Shown here one piece after another: positions 1 to 8,757 of a stretch of DNA of 26,591 nt. Both the position numbers and the translations under genes were made by a program. Source of the stretch: Chloracidobacterium sp. UBA6041 (GTDB lineage: Bacteria > Acidobacteriota > Blastocatellia > Pyrinomonadales > Pyrinomonadaceae). The stretch's first letter is position 1. Each line of letters starts with the position of its first letter. Location of the stretch: positions 1-26,591 of the forward strand of contig DIYZ01000157.1 of NCBI GenBank assembly GCA_002427845.1. The letters run 5' to 3'. The notes under the pieces were generated by a model. That model was not told where the DNA came from. It did no database searches and was given only the letters and a program-made list of their open reading frames with translations.

Positions 1-341
1 TTCGTCCCACCCTCGCCTTTGCCGATCTGCTTTTCGGATTCAATGAATTCAATCCGTTCAATCCACTTGACCATCTTGTATCCCAGTTGATTCTCCACGC
101 GCAGCCGTAGCGGTGCGCCATACTCCTCGCCCAGCGGCGCGCCATTCATCTCATACGCAAGCAGGCACTCTGCCTTAAGGACATTGTCCAGGCTTTGAGT
201 GTTGTAATACACCCCGCCATACAGTCCTTCGCCAAAAGAGAAGAAAGCCACTGTCTTCGCCGACGGCTTCGGTTTGACCAGGTCGACAAGCGCTTTCCGG
301 CCCAGGGTCCCGATCCAACGCTGGTAGCAATAGGCTAACTC
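1..341 (-). pseudogene. Truncated molybdopterin-dependent oxidoreductase (sulfite oxidase-like), 5' end missing
   Basis: An open frame reads from an in-frame TGA at 342-344 down through position 1. It encodes about 113 residues matching the C-terminal part of the catalytic domain of sulfite-oxidase/YedY-type enzymes: CYQRW, VKPKPSAKTVAFFSF, LLAYEMNGAPL, and YGAPLRLRVENQLGYKMVKW followed by IERIEFIES. The family normally has a long N-terminal Moco-binding part with a catalytic Cys; here a stop lies directly upstream of the homologous stretch, no ATG, GTG or TTG is placed to restore it, and I see no homology in other frames further upstream. It is therefore a 5'-deleted remnant, or less likely the end of a gene broken by a sequence error. 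The 3' end lies outside the window. Family assignment is good; whether anything is still made is doubtful. Confidence 0.72.
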
Positions 342-344
342 TCA

Positions 345-699
345 GTCAGCGGTCGCCCTCACGGCTCACCATCCTAGCAAATGCTTCGCCTTTTTTTGCA
401 ATCGCTTCATTTCACGTACACATATCATCACACGCACATTCAAGTTAGACCGTGTAACTAAGCAGTCTCAATCCTCGAGTCAGCTAGCCCGGCCGGATGA
501 CCTCGCAGTTAGGATTCCAAGCTACTACTGCAAAGCGCCGCCGACGTTGAGTTTGTGGTCTGTTGAGTTTGTGATCTTGCGGGCTAAGCTCGACTATGAT
601 AACGAAAACATCACAAATACCGACGTTAAGAACACCATCGCGGCAAGGACTTGCGTCCATACATTAAGGGCAAGACCACGTTGCGGGCATTCAAAGCAC
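345..699. other. Intergenic region downstream of PEP synthase, no confident gene
   Basis: There is no gene I can support. It holds a short tandem repeat at 546-577. On the minus strand a stretch of about 35 codons ends at a TAG at 594-596, contains CFECPQRG and then about 20 hydrophobic residues, and has no start codon; it may be a membrane-protein remnant or chance. No GC-rich stem with a T-run is evident after the end of PEP synthase. Confidence 0.4.
546..577. repeat. Two-copy 16-bp tandem repeat
   Basis: GTTGAGTTTGTGGTCT at 546-561 is followed directly by GTTGAGTTTGTGATCT at 562-577, with one mismatch. It is non-coding and has no evident function. Confidence 0.7.
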
Positions 700-3168
700 T
701 CAGCATTGACTTCCCTCGCTTTTCATAGCAGCCAATCGCTTAGTTGGTCCAGACGGAGTCCTCATTGCGAGATCCCTTTCGAATTGGAGAATCTTGTGAG
801 TGGTTTGAATTATAGTATCCGGGTTTAATGAAATAGACGAAATTCCTTTCTCAACCAGGAACTCCGCAAACTCCGGATAATCTGAAGGCGCCTGGCCGCA
901 GATACCGATCTTCTTTCCATTCCGGTGTGCTGCATCGATAGCCATGGCCACCATTTTCTCAACTGCTCCGTCTCGCTCATCAAACAAGTGGGCCACCATT
1001 TCGGAATCGCGGTCCAAACCCAGTGTGAGTTGAGTTAGATCGTTGGAGCCGATAGAGTAACCATCAAAAACGCACAGGAATTCGTCGGCACAAATCACGT
1101 TGGCGGGGAGTTCGCACATGGCGTAGATCTCCAAACCATGTTCACCTTGTTTCAGTCCAAACTCCGCCATCAGGTTTACTACTCGTTCCGCTTCAGCAAC
1201 GGTGCGACAGAAAGGAATCATGGCTTTGACGTTGACCAGCCCCATGTCATCGCGCGCGCGCTGCAACGCCTGACATTCCAGATGAAACCCTTCTCGATAC
1301 CGGTCATCGTAATAACGCGACGCGCCGCGGAAGCCGAGCATTGGATTCTCTTCGTCTGGCTCAAACTCCTTTCCTCCGATCAACATCGCATATTCATTGG
1401 ATTTGAAGTCAGACATTCTTACGATTACAGCTTTGGGATAAAACGCCGCCGCAATACGAGCAATGCCTTCCGCCAGGCGCCGAACAAAGAACTCACGCGG
1501 ATCTTCCTCTCCGATCCGCCTTTCAATCTCATTTACCACCTCCGAGCTTTGCAGGTTTGGATAACGCACCAAGGCCATCGGATGGATGCCGATGTGATTA
1601 TTGATAATGAATTCCAAACGCGCTAAGCCCACGCCGTCATTTGGTAGCGAGGCCACCGCGAAGGCGTGATCGGGATCCCCAACATTCATCATCACTTGTG
1701 TTTGGGGTCTTTCTTCTTCACCGACTACGCGGCGGTCAACAACAAAGTCAACAGAGCCTTCGTAAATATTTCCTTGCGCCCCTTCGGCGCAGGAAACTGT
1801 GACCTCAGAGCCAGTCCGCAAGACAGTGGAAGCGTTGCCAGTGCCAACAATGCAGGGCAGGCCGAGTTCGCGACTGATGATTGCGCTGTGGCAAGTGCGA
1901 CCACCGCGATCTGTGACAATGGCCGCAGCCTTTTTCATGATCGGTTCCCAAGCCGGGTCGGTCATCGCAGTCACCAGCACATCACCAGCTTTGAAGTCAG
2001 CCAGGTGATCGGGATGAGCTAATACATGCACACTGCCTTGACTAATCTTTTCGCCAACGGCAATGCCGGATATAAGCGGCGGGCCATGCTCACCCGTCAG
2101 TCGATGGGTTTCAAGGTAAGCTTGATGAGATGTCGAATGAACAGTTTCGGGCCTTGCCTGCAGGATGAAGAGTTCGCCAGTGAAACCATCCTTAGCCCAT
2201 TCGATATCCATAGGGGTCGGCTTGCCCGCACGTTCCGAATAATGTTCCTCGATGATACAGGCCCAGCGGGCCAGTTCAAGAACTTCGTAGTCGCTTAAGC
2301 AACTCCGCCGGCGCTGCGCTTCGACCACCTCTCTCGTACGCGTACCGCGTCCGTCAAGTCCGTAAACCATCTTCACTTCTTTACCGCCAATTCGGCGGGT
2401 AATAATCGGACGAGCACCTTCTTTTAATGTAGGCTTAAAAACAATCCATTCGTCAGGAGTGGCCATCCCCTGGACTATTGCTTCTCCTAAACCCCACGCG
2501 CCGTTAATGACGACCACATCACGAAATCCAGATTCAGTATCAAGTGTGAACATCACGCCGGAGCATGCTTCATCCGCACGAACCATGGGTTGAATGCCGA
2601 TTGAAAGAGCTACTTCAAAATGATCAAAACCACGAGAGGCGCGATAGGAAATTGCGCGATCCGTCCAAAGAGACGCAAAGCAACGGTGGCACGCCTCAAT
2701 CAGGTGATGTTCGCCACGTACATTCAGAATCGTGTCTTGTTGCCCGGCGAAAGACGCATCCGGGAGATCCTCAGCGGTGGCCGATGAGCGGACTGCAACC
2801 TCCGGAGTTCGTCCGAGCCGCTTACACAGACGACGGTAGCTATCGATGATTGCTTCATGAACCGCGGCAGGTAAAGAAGTATCGAGCATGAGCGCTCGCG
2901 TCTTGCGTCCAACTTCGTTGAGTGCTCGAATATCGTTATGATCAAGCCCACTGAGCAACTCACGCAATCGCGGTCCCAGATTGTCAGTTTGGAGCAGCAA
3001 ACGATAAGCGTCACTGGTCGTCGCGAAACCATCCACTGCGCGCACGCCGCGCGGCAATAAGGATCGAAACAGTTCACCCAAACTCGCGCATTTACCCCCC
3101 ACAAGTTCGACATCGTCTGCGCAGACTTGACTGAGATCCAGGACCAATGGTTTTGAAGACTTAGTCAT
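700..3168 (-). CDS. ppsA: Phosphoenolpyruvate synthase
   Basis: This cytoplasmic enzyme converts pyruvate + ATP + H2O to phosphoenolpyruvate + AMP + phosphate, the entry step of gluconeogenesis from pyruvate. About 822 residues, normal for the family. An N-terminal PPDK-type ATP-grasp domain occupies roughly residues 10-350 (VELVGGKCASLGEL; RSSATAEDLPDASFAGQQ). The mobile phosphohistidine domain follows, with the catalytic His in GGRTCHSAIISRELGLPCIVG split as GGRTCHSAIISREL and GLPCIVG. The C-terminal TIM barrel carries CELPANVI, SIGSNDLTQLTLGLDRD and the active-site Cys in GICGQAPSDYPEF. I chose the ATG at 3168 because AAGGAAG sits eight bases before it; an in-frame GTG at 3177 would abut that Shine-Dalgarno sequence with no spacing. 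The start region is tandemly duplicated upstream. Its position beside a predicted pyruvate-producing pathway makes a shared gluconeogenic role plausible, but it looks like a separate transcript. Confidence 0.95.
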   Translation of the reverse strand: MTKSSKPLVLDLSQVCADDVELVGGKCASLGELFRSLLPRGVRAVDGFATTSDAYRLLLQTDNLGPRLRELLSGLDHNDIRALNEVGRKTRALMLDTSLPAAVHEAIIDSYRRLCKRLGRTPEVAVRSSATAEDLPDASFAGQQDTILNVRGEHHLIEACHRCFASLWTDRAISYRASRGFDHFEVALSIGIQPMVRADEACSGVMFTLDTESGFRDVVVINGAWGLGEAIVQGMATPDEWIVFKPTLKEGARPIITRRIGGKEVKMVYGLDGRGTRTREVVEAQRRRSCLSDYEVLELARWACIIEEHYSERAGKPTPMDIEWAKDGFTGELFILQARPETVHSTSHQAYLETHRLTGEHGPPLISGIAVGEKISQGSVHVLAHPDHLADFKAGDVLVTAMTDPAWEPIMKKAAAIVTDRGGRTCHSAIISRELGLPCIVGTGNASTVLRTGSEVTVSCAEGAQGNIYEGSVDFVVDRRVVGEEERPQTQVMMNVGDPDHAFAVASLPNDGVGLARLEFIINNHIGIHPMALVRYPNLQSSEVVNEIERRIGEEDPREFFVRRLAEGIARIAAAFYPKAVIVRMSDFKSNEYAMLIGGKEFEPDEENPMLGFRGASRYYDDRYREGFHLECQALQRARDDMGLVNVKAMIPFCRTVAEAERVVNLMAEFGLKQGEHGLEIYAMCELPANVICADEFLCVFDGYSIGSNDLTQLTLGLDRDSEMVAHLFDERDGAVEKMVAMAIDAAHRNGKKIGICGQAPSDYPEFAEFLVEKGISSISLNPDTIIQTTHKILQFERDLAMRTPSGPTKRLAAMKSEGSQC

Positions 3169-3282
3169 ATTGTTCACTTCCTTGGTCGCGCTTTGGGTTT
3201 CGGAACTCGTCGTCAGGCTTTGAAGACTTAGTCATATTGTTCTCTTCCTTGGTCGCGCTTTGGGTTACCGAACTCATCATCA
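3152..3282. repeat. 64-bp tandem duplication of the ppsA translation-start region
   Basis: Positions 3152-3215 and 3219-3282 are two copies of one 64-bp unit, offset by 67 bp, with about five mismatches. Each copy carries the ribosome-binding site (AAGGAAG on the minus strand) and an ATG followed by ACTAAGTCTTCAAA. The copy nearer the gene supplies the real start and the first codons of PEP synthase; the distal copy sits upstream in the leader. Because 67 is not a multiple of three, the distal ATG is out of frame with the gene. Confidence 0.9.
3161..3235 (-). CDS. Possible 24-residue upstream ORF created by the duplication
   Basis: The duplicated ATG at 3235-3233, preceded by its own AAGGAAG, opens a frame of 24 codons beginning MTKSSKPDDE. 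Its TAA at 3163-3161 lies just inside the ppsA start (ATG at 3168-3166), so the two reading frames overlap by eight bases. The arrangement would allow translational coupling or competition for ribosomes. The peptide itself is just the duplicated start of ppsA read onward in another frame; a function for the peptide is unlikely, but an effect on ppsA translation is possible. Translation is not demonstrated. Confidence 0.4.
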   Translation of the reverse strand: MTKSSKPDDEFRNPKRDQGSEQYD

Positions 3283-3659
3283 ATAACGTGATGGTCTAAC
3301 GTTCGATGCGGGTCGCCTTATGCAGCGTCTTGCCGGCGCGAACCAAGACGTCGAGGTTGCGAAACGCGCCGGAGACAATGGCGCTGAATGTCACCCTTAG
3401 ATCGCCTCAGTCGTAGCTAAAACGCGAACGCCCCCCTTATTCATGTCTTCAGGCACTTACGAGCTGGTGTCGAGACCGACATCAGTGATAGCACGACGTT
3501 CGCGATCGATAAGCCCTGGGGCTTAGCGTGGGACGCGCAGAATAACCAGTTGGTAATCGTTCAGTTCGATTTTCATTTGCGATTACTTTCCCAACGCGCA
3601 TCCGATGCATTAGATTTACATTCGTCAATCCAGAGCATCGCTGTCGTTCTCAGAATAAT
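3283..3659. other. Intergenic region upstream of ppsA with possible coding remnants
   Basis: No intact gene. On the minus strand about 34 codons ending at a TAG at 3298-3296 read coherently (VTFSAIVSGAFRNLDVLV) but have a stop just upstream and no recognisable family. On the plus strand, around 3503-3570, a short frame contains DKPWGLAWDAQNNQLVIV, which looks like a beta-propeller blade, again with no proper start. Both may be gene debris or chance. The ppsA promoter should lie here, but I could not pick convincing -35/-10 boxes. Confidence 0.35.
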
Positions 3660-4259
3660 TCAACCAGCACGACGGTCACTAAGAGAGGAACGGTTTTCCC
3701 AAATAGATCCATCCTCGTACGTAACTCGCCTAATTACGACTTCTTCGATAAATATATTTTTTTCGGGTTGCAACAGCGCTTTGATACCGATCACTTTTGT
3801 CGGCGGTGATGAGGAGTACTCAACCACAGTGTCGAGATGGTGAGCGCGGACCTTCTTCTCGCTATAGAAATGATGTCGACCTACTTCCGCTTGCGTCATT
3901 GGATCAATGAAGATGTAGTCCCACTCGACAGTCCGAATGGTGTTCTCACTATCATTTCTGAGGATGACCCGGTAGACAAACTCCCGATCGACTCCATTCA
4001 TGCTCGGTTTAGACGGGGGTTGGCAGTACCACGGCCTAATTGAGTCAGAACGAAGCCCGTAAGGCCCATTACAGAGATTGTTGATTTCTGAATTCGGAAT
4101 AACATACCAGCAGGGAGACCAGGGTTCCTTGTACCAGTCGGCTCGCTCCACAGTGACGCCTCTGTCACTATGATTACGCTCACGATTCTGACCACGTGCT
4201 AACCCCCCAATCGTTAGCGCCAGAACTGCTGCGGCGATTGAGGCTGTAAATGACTTCAT
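3660..4259 (-). CDS. Small secreted protein of unknown function
   Basis: 199 residues. A clear signal peptide covers about residues 1-23 (MKSFTASIAAAVLALTIGG, cleavage near LARG). The mature part has a Trp/Cys-rich N-terminal section (WYKEPWSPCWYVIP, WYCQPPSKP) and then a conserved-looking core, FVYRVILRNDSENTIRTVEW followed by DYIFIDPMTQAEVGRHHF, and VVIRRVTYEDGSIW near the end. This core resembles small exported proteins I associate with Acidobacteriota, predicted to form a beta-sandwich fold; no enzymatic function is known to me. The ATG has a modest GGA upstream. It follows the FG-GAP gene by 54 bases in the same direction and could be the last gene of that set. Being a real gene is well supported by the signal peptide and codon pattern; function is unknown. 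Confidence 0.75.
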   Translation of the reverse strand: MKSFTASIAAAVLALTIGGLARGQNRERNHSDRGVTVERADWYKEPWSPCWYVIPNSEINNLCNGPYGLRSDSIRPWYCQPPSKPSMNGVDREFVYRVILRNDSENTIRTVEWDYIFIDPMTQAEVGRHHFYSEKKVRAHHLDTVVEYSSSPPTKVIGIKALLQPEKNIFIEEVVIRRVTYEDGSIWENRSSLSDRRAG

Positions 4260-4313
4260 CGAGTATCCATACTTCAGATCAGTTAGCAGATTCTGTAATG
4301 CATCCCTGGCGCA

Positions 4314-6857
4314 CTAGTGGCTTGTTGCTCGCTGCTGCACTGCGAGCAGTTTTCCCTTTGCATATCCGTGCTCGAGATAAGACCGCTCTACGAAAGCAAA
4401 GTACAGGTAATCCGTGGCTACCATGACGTCCTCATCGCCGTCCCCGTTCCAATCCACCACACTCACCGCCGGCCAATAAGGCACGGGCGGCACATTAAAC
4501 TTCGTACCTGTTCCGAACCTTACACCTACTCCTTTGCTCGCTTGATTGAGGTATAGTTGCATCTCACCGCTCGAGGCTACGCCGATCACGTCCGGGTAGC
4601 CGTCATGGTCCCAGTCTGCCGCACACGGTGACATTCGGTTCCCCATATCTCCAATCAATTCGGGCTCTGAGAAAACCATCTCTGTGGACGTGCTCTGGTT
4701 CTCGTAGTAACGCACTTTGCCGTAGGTATCTCCGACCACTAAATCCAGCTTTCCATCCTTATTAAAGTCCGCCACATCGAAGGTGGTGCGCGCGCCCTGC
4801 AGCACCTGAAAGTTCATCGCGGCCCCTGCTGGTGGTCCCACCTTAAGCGGCGCTCCGTTTACCATCATCAGCTTGACGCCCACCGTCTCGAAATGTTTAC
4901 GCTCGGCAGTACTCAGATTCTTGTGGAAGTAAATATTCCCTTGGTGGTCCCCAAAAAGGATATCTAACTTCCCGTCTCCATCCAGATCAGCCACTCTGCT
5001 GAATCCGTAGTTATCTCCCATCGGCGCCGGGTGCGAGATGCGTTCGCCCGCCGCCAGGATCTCTTGCGGCGCACCGAAGATGTTAGGCCAGCCTTTTCCC
5101 AGATTCAGTCGTACAGAAAACCGCGTGACTATGTCGAACAGACCGTCACCATTCCAATCCACCAGTTGGCTGCCGATATCCGCAATGAAGTCATTCCCCC
5201 ACGCGGACGGTAGAAATCTGTTGTGCGCCTCAAATCGCGGCGCGTTCCTGGTCCCAATATTTTTATACAGGTAGACGTTATCCAGGGCGCTCACCACCAG
5301 ATCGATCAGTCCATCATCGTTGAAATCAACCGCACGCGGTGTCACCAGGGGCGCATGGGGGAATTCCCCCTGCTTGGGAAAGGGCCGCCTCACCAGGGTT
5401 GGCTTCGTTCGAGTGCCGACGTTTTCGAAGTACCTCAAAAATAGCTCGTTATCCGCCGGGTCGATCCCTTCCTTCGTATAGCGCAATGTCCCGCTGATTA
5501 GGTCCAAATCGCCGTCGCCATCGAAGTCAGCTACCGTCGGCGAGGCGCACCATTCAACATCGAGAACCTTTCCGTCTGCTTTTAGTGGACCACGGGGCTT
5601 CAAGATGGGAGTACCATCCGCAGATTTCCCGATGTTCTCAAAGTAGAAAATCATCCCCGTCACATAGCCACCCATGAGTAGATCTAAGTCACCATCACCA
5701 TCCCAGTCGACTACTTCAGGCACCGGATGGTAATCGTCATTAAAGACGCCTTTGCTTCCGGGAACGGGCTCGTGGGGCAAAGCGAGTGGCTTACCATCCA
5801 CCATTACGAACCCCTTGTTAACAAATTTCCGATCCCTATTCGAGCCCACGTTTTTGAAGAACAACAACCGATTCCCATTGGCACCGATCAGCAGGTCCTT
5901 GACGCCATCACCGTCCCAATCAACCACTACGGGCACTGAACTGATCCCCACGTCCAACGGCTTGCCGTCAGTGGTGAAGATCATCTTGGAGTAGGGAAAT
6001 TGGGGCTGGGTTTTGCTGCCGACATTCGGATAATAAACAATGATCCCACGCGCCGAACCCATGACCAGGTCAAACAGTCCGTCACCGTTCCAGTCATCGA
6101 TGGCCACCCGGCTATCAAGTAGTCCCGTGGTACTCAGTCCGGTTGGCGCTCGGCGATCCATCGCGTCGCCCAGAAAGCCGGCGGGCGGGATTATCGCGGG
6201 CTGCTTTCCCTCAGGAAGCAAGTCGAAATAGATACCGTAATAGGAAGCCTTGTCTCCCACCTGAGTGTGCACCCAAGCCAGATGCCCACTGTCCCATTCG
6301 CCGAGCGTGCCAAAGAGATGGCCCCATTTTTCAACATACCTCCAGTCCCTGATCTCGCCGTTAGTTCCAGCTACAGAGCGGTGATAATCAGGATAGTTGT
6401 AAGGAATCGCCGCATCGTACCAACGAAACGGACAATCCCACGGCGTCGTCCCATAAGCGTATTTACCAAACGCTATTGGTTGGCCTGTCTCGGCGTTGTA
6501 TCGAATCACTTGTACTGAGGCGACATCGAGCTTGCCCTTAACACCAAGCCGCTTCTGGATGTCATCGCTAAAACTAACGATCACTTCCGCTGGCATCTGA
6601 TCCGAAGCCCGTCCCTTAATATCCACAGGGTCTATCTTGACCAGCATTCGAAAACTTCCTCTACCAACCCATTCGATCTGAGCGCGTTGAACCGTCAATC
6701 CGCCGATAGGGAGTAATGCGACGGCAGCACATACGAGGCAGACGGTGAGCGCTAGCTTTGCCAACCGGGTAGGTCCTTGCAACCCAACCTTGCTGTAGGG
6801 AATGGGCGGGTTAAGCAGGACCAGGCCTTCGTCATCGGTTTGCTGAGTCTCCACCAT
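4314..6857 (-). CDS. Membrane-anchored FG-GAP/VCBS repeat beta-propeller protein
   Basis: 847 residues. A short cytoplasmic N-terminus is followed by one transmembrane segment at about residues 33-54 (LAKLALTVCLVCAAVALLP), so the bulk is probably outside the inner membrane. Residues about 60-240 form a distinct N-terminal domain rich in Trp and Tyr. From about 255 to 835 there are ten calcium-binding-type loops of the form DxxxDGxxD: DWNGDGLFDLVMG, DWDGDGVKDLLIG, DWDGDGDLDLLMG, DFDGDGDLDLISG, DFNDDGLIDLVVS, DWNGDGLFDIVTR, DLDGDGKLDILFG, DFNKDGKLDLVVG, DWDHDGYPDVIG and DWNGDGDEDVMVA. FG-GAP repeats build integrin-alpha-like propellers used for carbohydrate or protein binding; a role in glycan capture next to the BNR proteins is inference. 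It starts 14 bases after the upstream gene ends, so the two are almost certainly co-transcribed. Its Shine-Dalgarno sequence is weak, which fits translational coupling. Confidence 0.85.
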   Translation of the reverse strand: MVETQQTDDEGLVLLNPPIPYSKVGLQGPTRLAKLALTVCLVCAAVALLPIGGLTVQRAQIEWVGRGSFRMLVKIDPVDIKGRASDQMPAEVIVSFSDDIQKRLGVKGKLDVASVQVIRYNAETGQPIAFGKYAYGTTPWDCPFRWYDAAIPYNYPDYHRSVAGTNGEIRDWRYVEKWGHLFGTLGEWDSGHLAWVHTQVGDKASYYGIYFDLLPEGKQPAIIPPAGFLGDAMDRRAPTGLSTTGLLDSRVAIDDWNGDGLFDLVMGSARGIIVYYPNVGSKTQPQFPYSKMIFTTDGKPLDVGISSVPVVVDWDGDGVKDLLIGANGNRLLFFKNVGSNRDRKFVNKGFVMVDGKPLALPHEPVPGSKGVFNDDYHPVPEVVDWDGDGDLDLLMGGYVTGMIFYFENIGKSADGTPILKPRGPLKADGKVLDVEWCASPTVADFDGDGDLDLISGTLRYTKEGIDPADNELFLRYFENVGTRTKPTLVRRPFPKQGEFPHAPLVTPRAVDFNDDGLIDLVVSALDNVYLYKNIGTRNAPRFEAHNRFLPSAWGNDFIADIGSQLVDWNGDGLFDIVTRFSVRLNLGKGWPNIFGAPQEILAAGERISHPAPMGDNYGFSRVADLDGDGKLDILFGDHQGNIYFHKNLSTAERKHFETVGVKLMMVNGAPLKVGPPAGAAMNFQVLQGARTTFDVADFNKDGKLDLVVGDTYGKVRYYENQSTSTEMVFSEPELIGDMGNRMSPCAADWDHDGYPDVIGVASSGEMQLYLNQASKGVGVRFGTGTKFNVPPVPYWPAVSVVDWNGDGDEDVMVATDYLYFAFVERSYLEHGYAKGKLLAVQQRATSH

Positions 6858-6871
6858 ATCCGTCTGCGATC

Positions 6872-8644
6872 TTAGTGAGCACGGCGAGAATTAGCAGAGT
6901 TACCTTTCCAGGATTGTGAGGTGTCAGCCTCTGCGGACTCGATCAGGAATCCCGCAGTGTCCGTGGACGCCGCGGTTGAGCGCAGTCTCAGATAGCAGAC
7001 TCCATAACTATTTCGCAGAAGCGGAAGGACGGCAACCTGACGCCCATCGACCGAAACGCGCGCATCTCGCTTTACAGTATCCCAGTCGAATTGGAGGGTG
7101 AGCCAGCGATCCATTTCCATCTTCCCGCCATTTGCGACCTGGCCGTTGGGGCCGATCTCAAAGTTGTACAGATTGAAGAATTGGTCCTCGTAGTCGAAGG
7201 GCACGGAATAGTGATCGGTGAGGCCAACGAGCGCACCTTGAAAGCCAGACTTCAGCATTAGCCTTAAGCGCAAACGGCCTTTTTCACCCATGGGAAAGTT
7301 CCAGACCGCCGTCGCGGGCCAGGCTGCTTCGGGTTTGCGGACACTCAGTGCTTTTGCACCTGCCTTTGCAGGATGCGGTAACACTTCAATTCCTTTGGTC
7401 CCGAAAGTAGACCAATCAGCACCTCCTGCGGAAAAATCGCTCGCCTGGTAGGTTTCGTACGCCCATTCAGGATCCACCAGCAGGAGGAAATTTCGGCCTC
7501 GGCCCTGTCCGGTCCGGAGCAAGATCTTTCCTTCTTTAGTAGCAATCGGAAAGGGATACGCTGTTCCCCAATCACCACTGGGAGGCGGCGGTTCACTGCT
7601 CAGCGGATCGCGCGCGACTTCTCGGTACCCTCTCCATGTCTTTCCTTCGTCTTCAGAAATGGCGAAGTGCAGCACTGGTCTTCCACCGAAGGCATAGGAA
7701 GCTCTGAGGCAAGCATTCCAGAACAGGGCAATGCGTCCGTCTTTCAGCCGCAACAAACCAGCGGGTGAATCGGAGGAGAAAATACTTGTAGGTTGAGCCG
7801 CGGACCACACTACTCCGTCATTAGAGAATGACTCCCAGAAACGGCCTCGCTGCGTGCGCATCAACATCCAAACGCGGCCATCTTTCAACTCCAGGACGAC
7901 GGGCTCTACGGCACCGTAGGTGCGTATGTCGGGTGTCTCAACCTTGAGCGCTGCGGGCGATTTGTGCCACGTCTCTCCGTCGTCGTCCGAATAAATCGTC
8001 GTGCAATCGTATTGGCCCATGTAGGTGTAAGCATCAAACCCCTCACCGCGGTCCTTCCACGTGCGTTTCGTTAAAGAGGCAAAGGGCACAACGATACGGC
8101 CCGACTTGAGTTGGATAACCGAATTCAAGTGGCTTGCAAATCCCTGATGAATCATTCTGACGGGTTGCCAGTCCTTCACTCCCTTCGTCGACTTCGTATG
8201 CCAGATATCCAGACGGCGCTCGATGCTCTCCGCATTTGGCCCAGCTTGTGCCCGAGAGGCGGTTGTGCCGGCGTCATTCAAGAAGAAGAGGTGGACTTCA
8301 CTCTTACGGTCCGCGAACACTAGGAAAAGGCTGAAATTTCCTTTGGCGGTGGGAAGGTGGACCACGGTTTCAGGCGCACTCCAGGTACGGCCGCTGTCGC
8401 GAGAGAATCGAGCCGCGACTTCGGCAGCGCCATCAACGGTTCTATTAAAACATCCGACGAGTGTTCCATCGGGCAGTGCCGTAATAAACGGGCGTTCTTC
8501 GAGCTTGGCTATCCAGGTAGGTTCCAGGGGACTGCCCGTCTTCTTTTCGGCGCTCTGACCCAACCCGGTCGTTGTGATGCAAACACTGCTAACGACCACG
8601 ACTAGGAAGCTGCGCGCAACGACGCGGAATTCTTTGTAAATCAT
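6872..8644 (-). CDS. Exported BNR/sialidase-like protein with C-terminal jelly-roll domain
   Basis: 590 residues. A signal peptide covers about residues 1-30 (ARSFLVVVVSSVCITTTGLG). The propeller at about 40-400 carries bacterial neuraminidase (Asp-box) motifs SRDSGRTWSAPE, SDDDGETWHKSP and SEDEGKTWRGYRE, and begins with RPFITALPDGTLVGCFNR, the position of the substrate-binding Arg strand in sialidase-fold proteins. Residues about 430-575 look like a concanavalin/LamG-type beta-sandwich (MEMDRWLTLQFDWD, ARVSVDGRQVAVLPL), usually carbohydrate-binding. A sialidase fold does not prove sialidase activity: many such environmental proteins act on other sugars, and I cannot confirm the full catalytic Asp/Tyr/Glu/Arg set. 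AGGAG six bases before the ATG supports the start. Middle gene of the exported set. Confidence 0.82.
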   Translation of the reverse strand: MIYKEFRVVARSFLVVVVSSVCITTTGLGQSAEKKTGSPLEPTWIAKLEERPFITALPDGTLVGCFNRTVDGAAEVAARFSRDSGRTWSAPETVVHLPTAKGNFSLFLVFADRKSEVHLFFLNDAGTTASRAQAGPNAESIERRLDIWHTKSTKGVKDWQPVRMIHQGFASHLNSVIQLKSGRIVVPFASLTKRTWKDRGEGFDAYTYMGQYDCTTIYSDDDGETWHKSPAALKVETPDIRTYGAVEPVVLELKDGRVWMLMRTQRGRFWESFSNDGVVWSAAQPTSIFSSDSPAGLLRLKDGRIALFWNACLRASYAFGGRPVLHFAISEDEGKTWRGYREVARDPLSSEPPPPSGDWGTAYPFPIATKEGKILLRTGQGRGRNFLLLVDPEWAYETYQASDFSAGGADWSTFGTKGIEVLPHPAKAGAKALSVRKPEAAWPATAVWNFPMGEKGRLRLRLMLKSGFQGALVGLTDHYSVPFDYEDQFFNLYNFEIGPNGQVANGGKMEMDRWLTLQFDWDTVKRDARVSVDGRQVAVLPLLRNSYGVCYLRLRSTAASTDTAGFLIESAEADTSQSWKGNSANSRRAH

Positions 8645-8757
8645 ACTGTGCTCCTGATCCTCAATGGACAGACATGAACGCCTGCGTATAAAAAACTCTT
8701 AACCTGTTCTTATCTCACGGTCCGTTAATGCTACACAGACCGATGGCAGACGGGCAG

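Noticed and set aside
547..828. Plus-strand 93-codon open frame over the end of ppsA
   Set aside because: It overlaps the well-supported ppsA 3' end antisense, has no ribosome-binding site and shows no recognisable domain.
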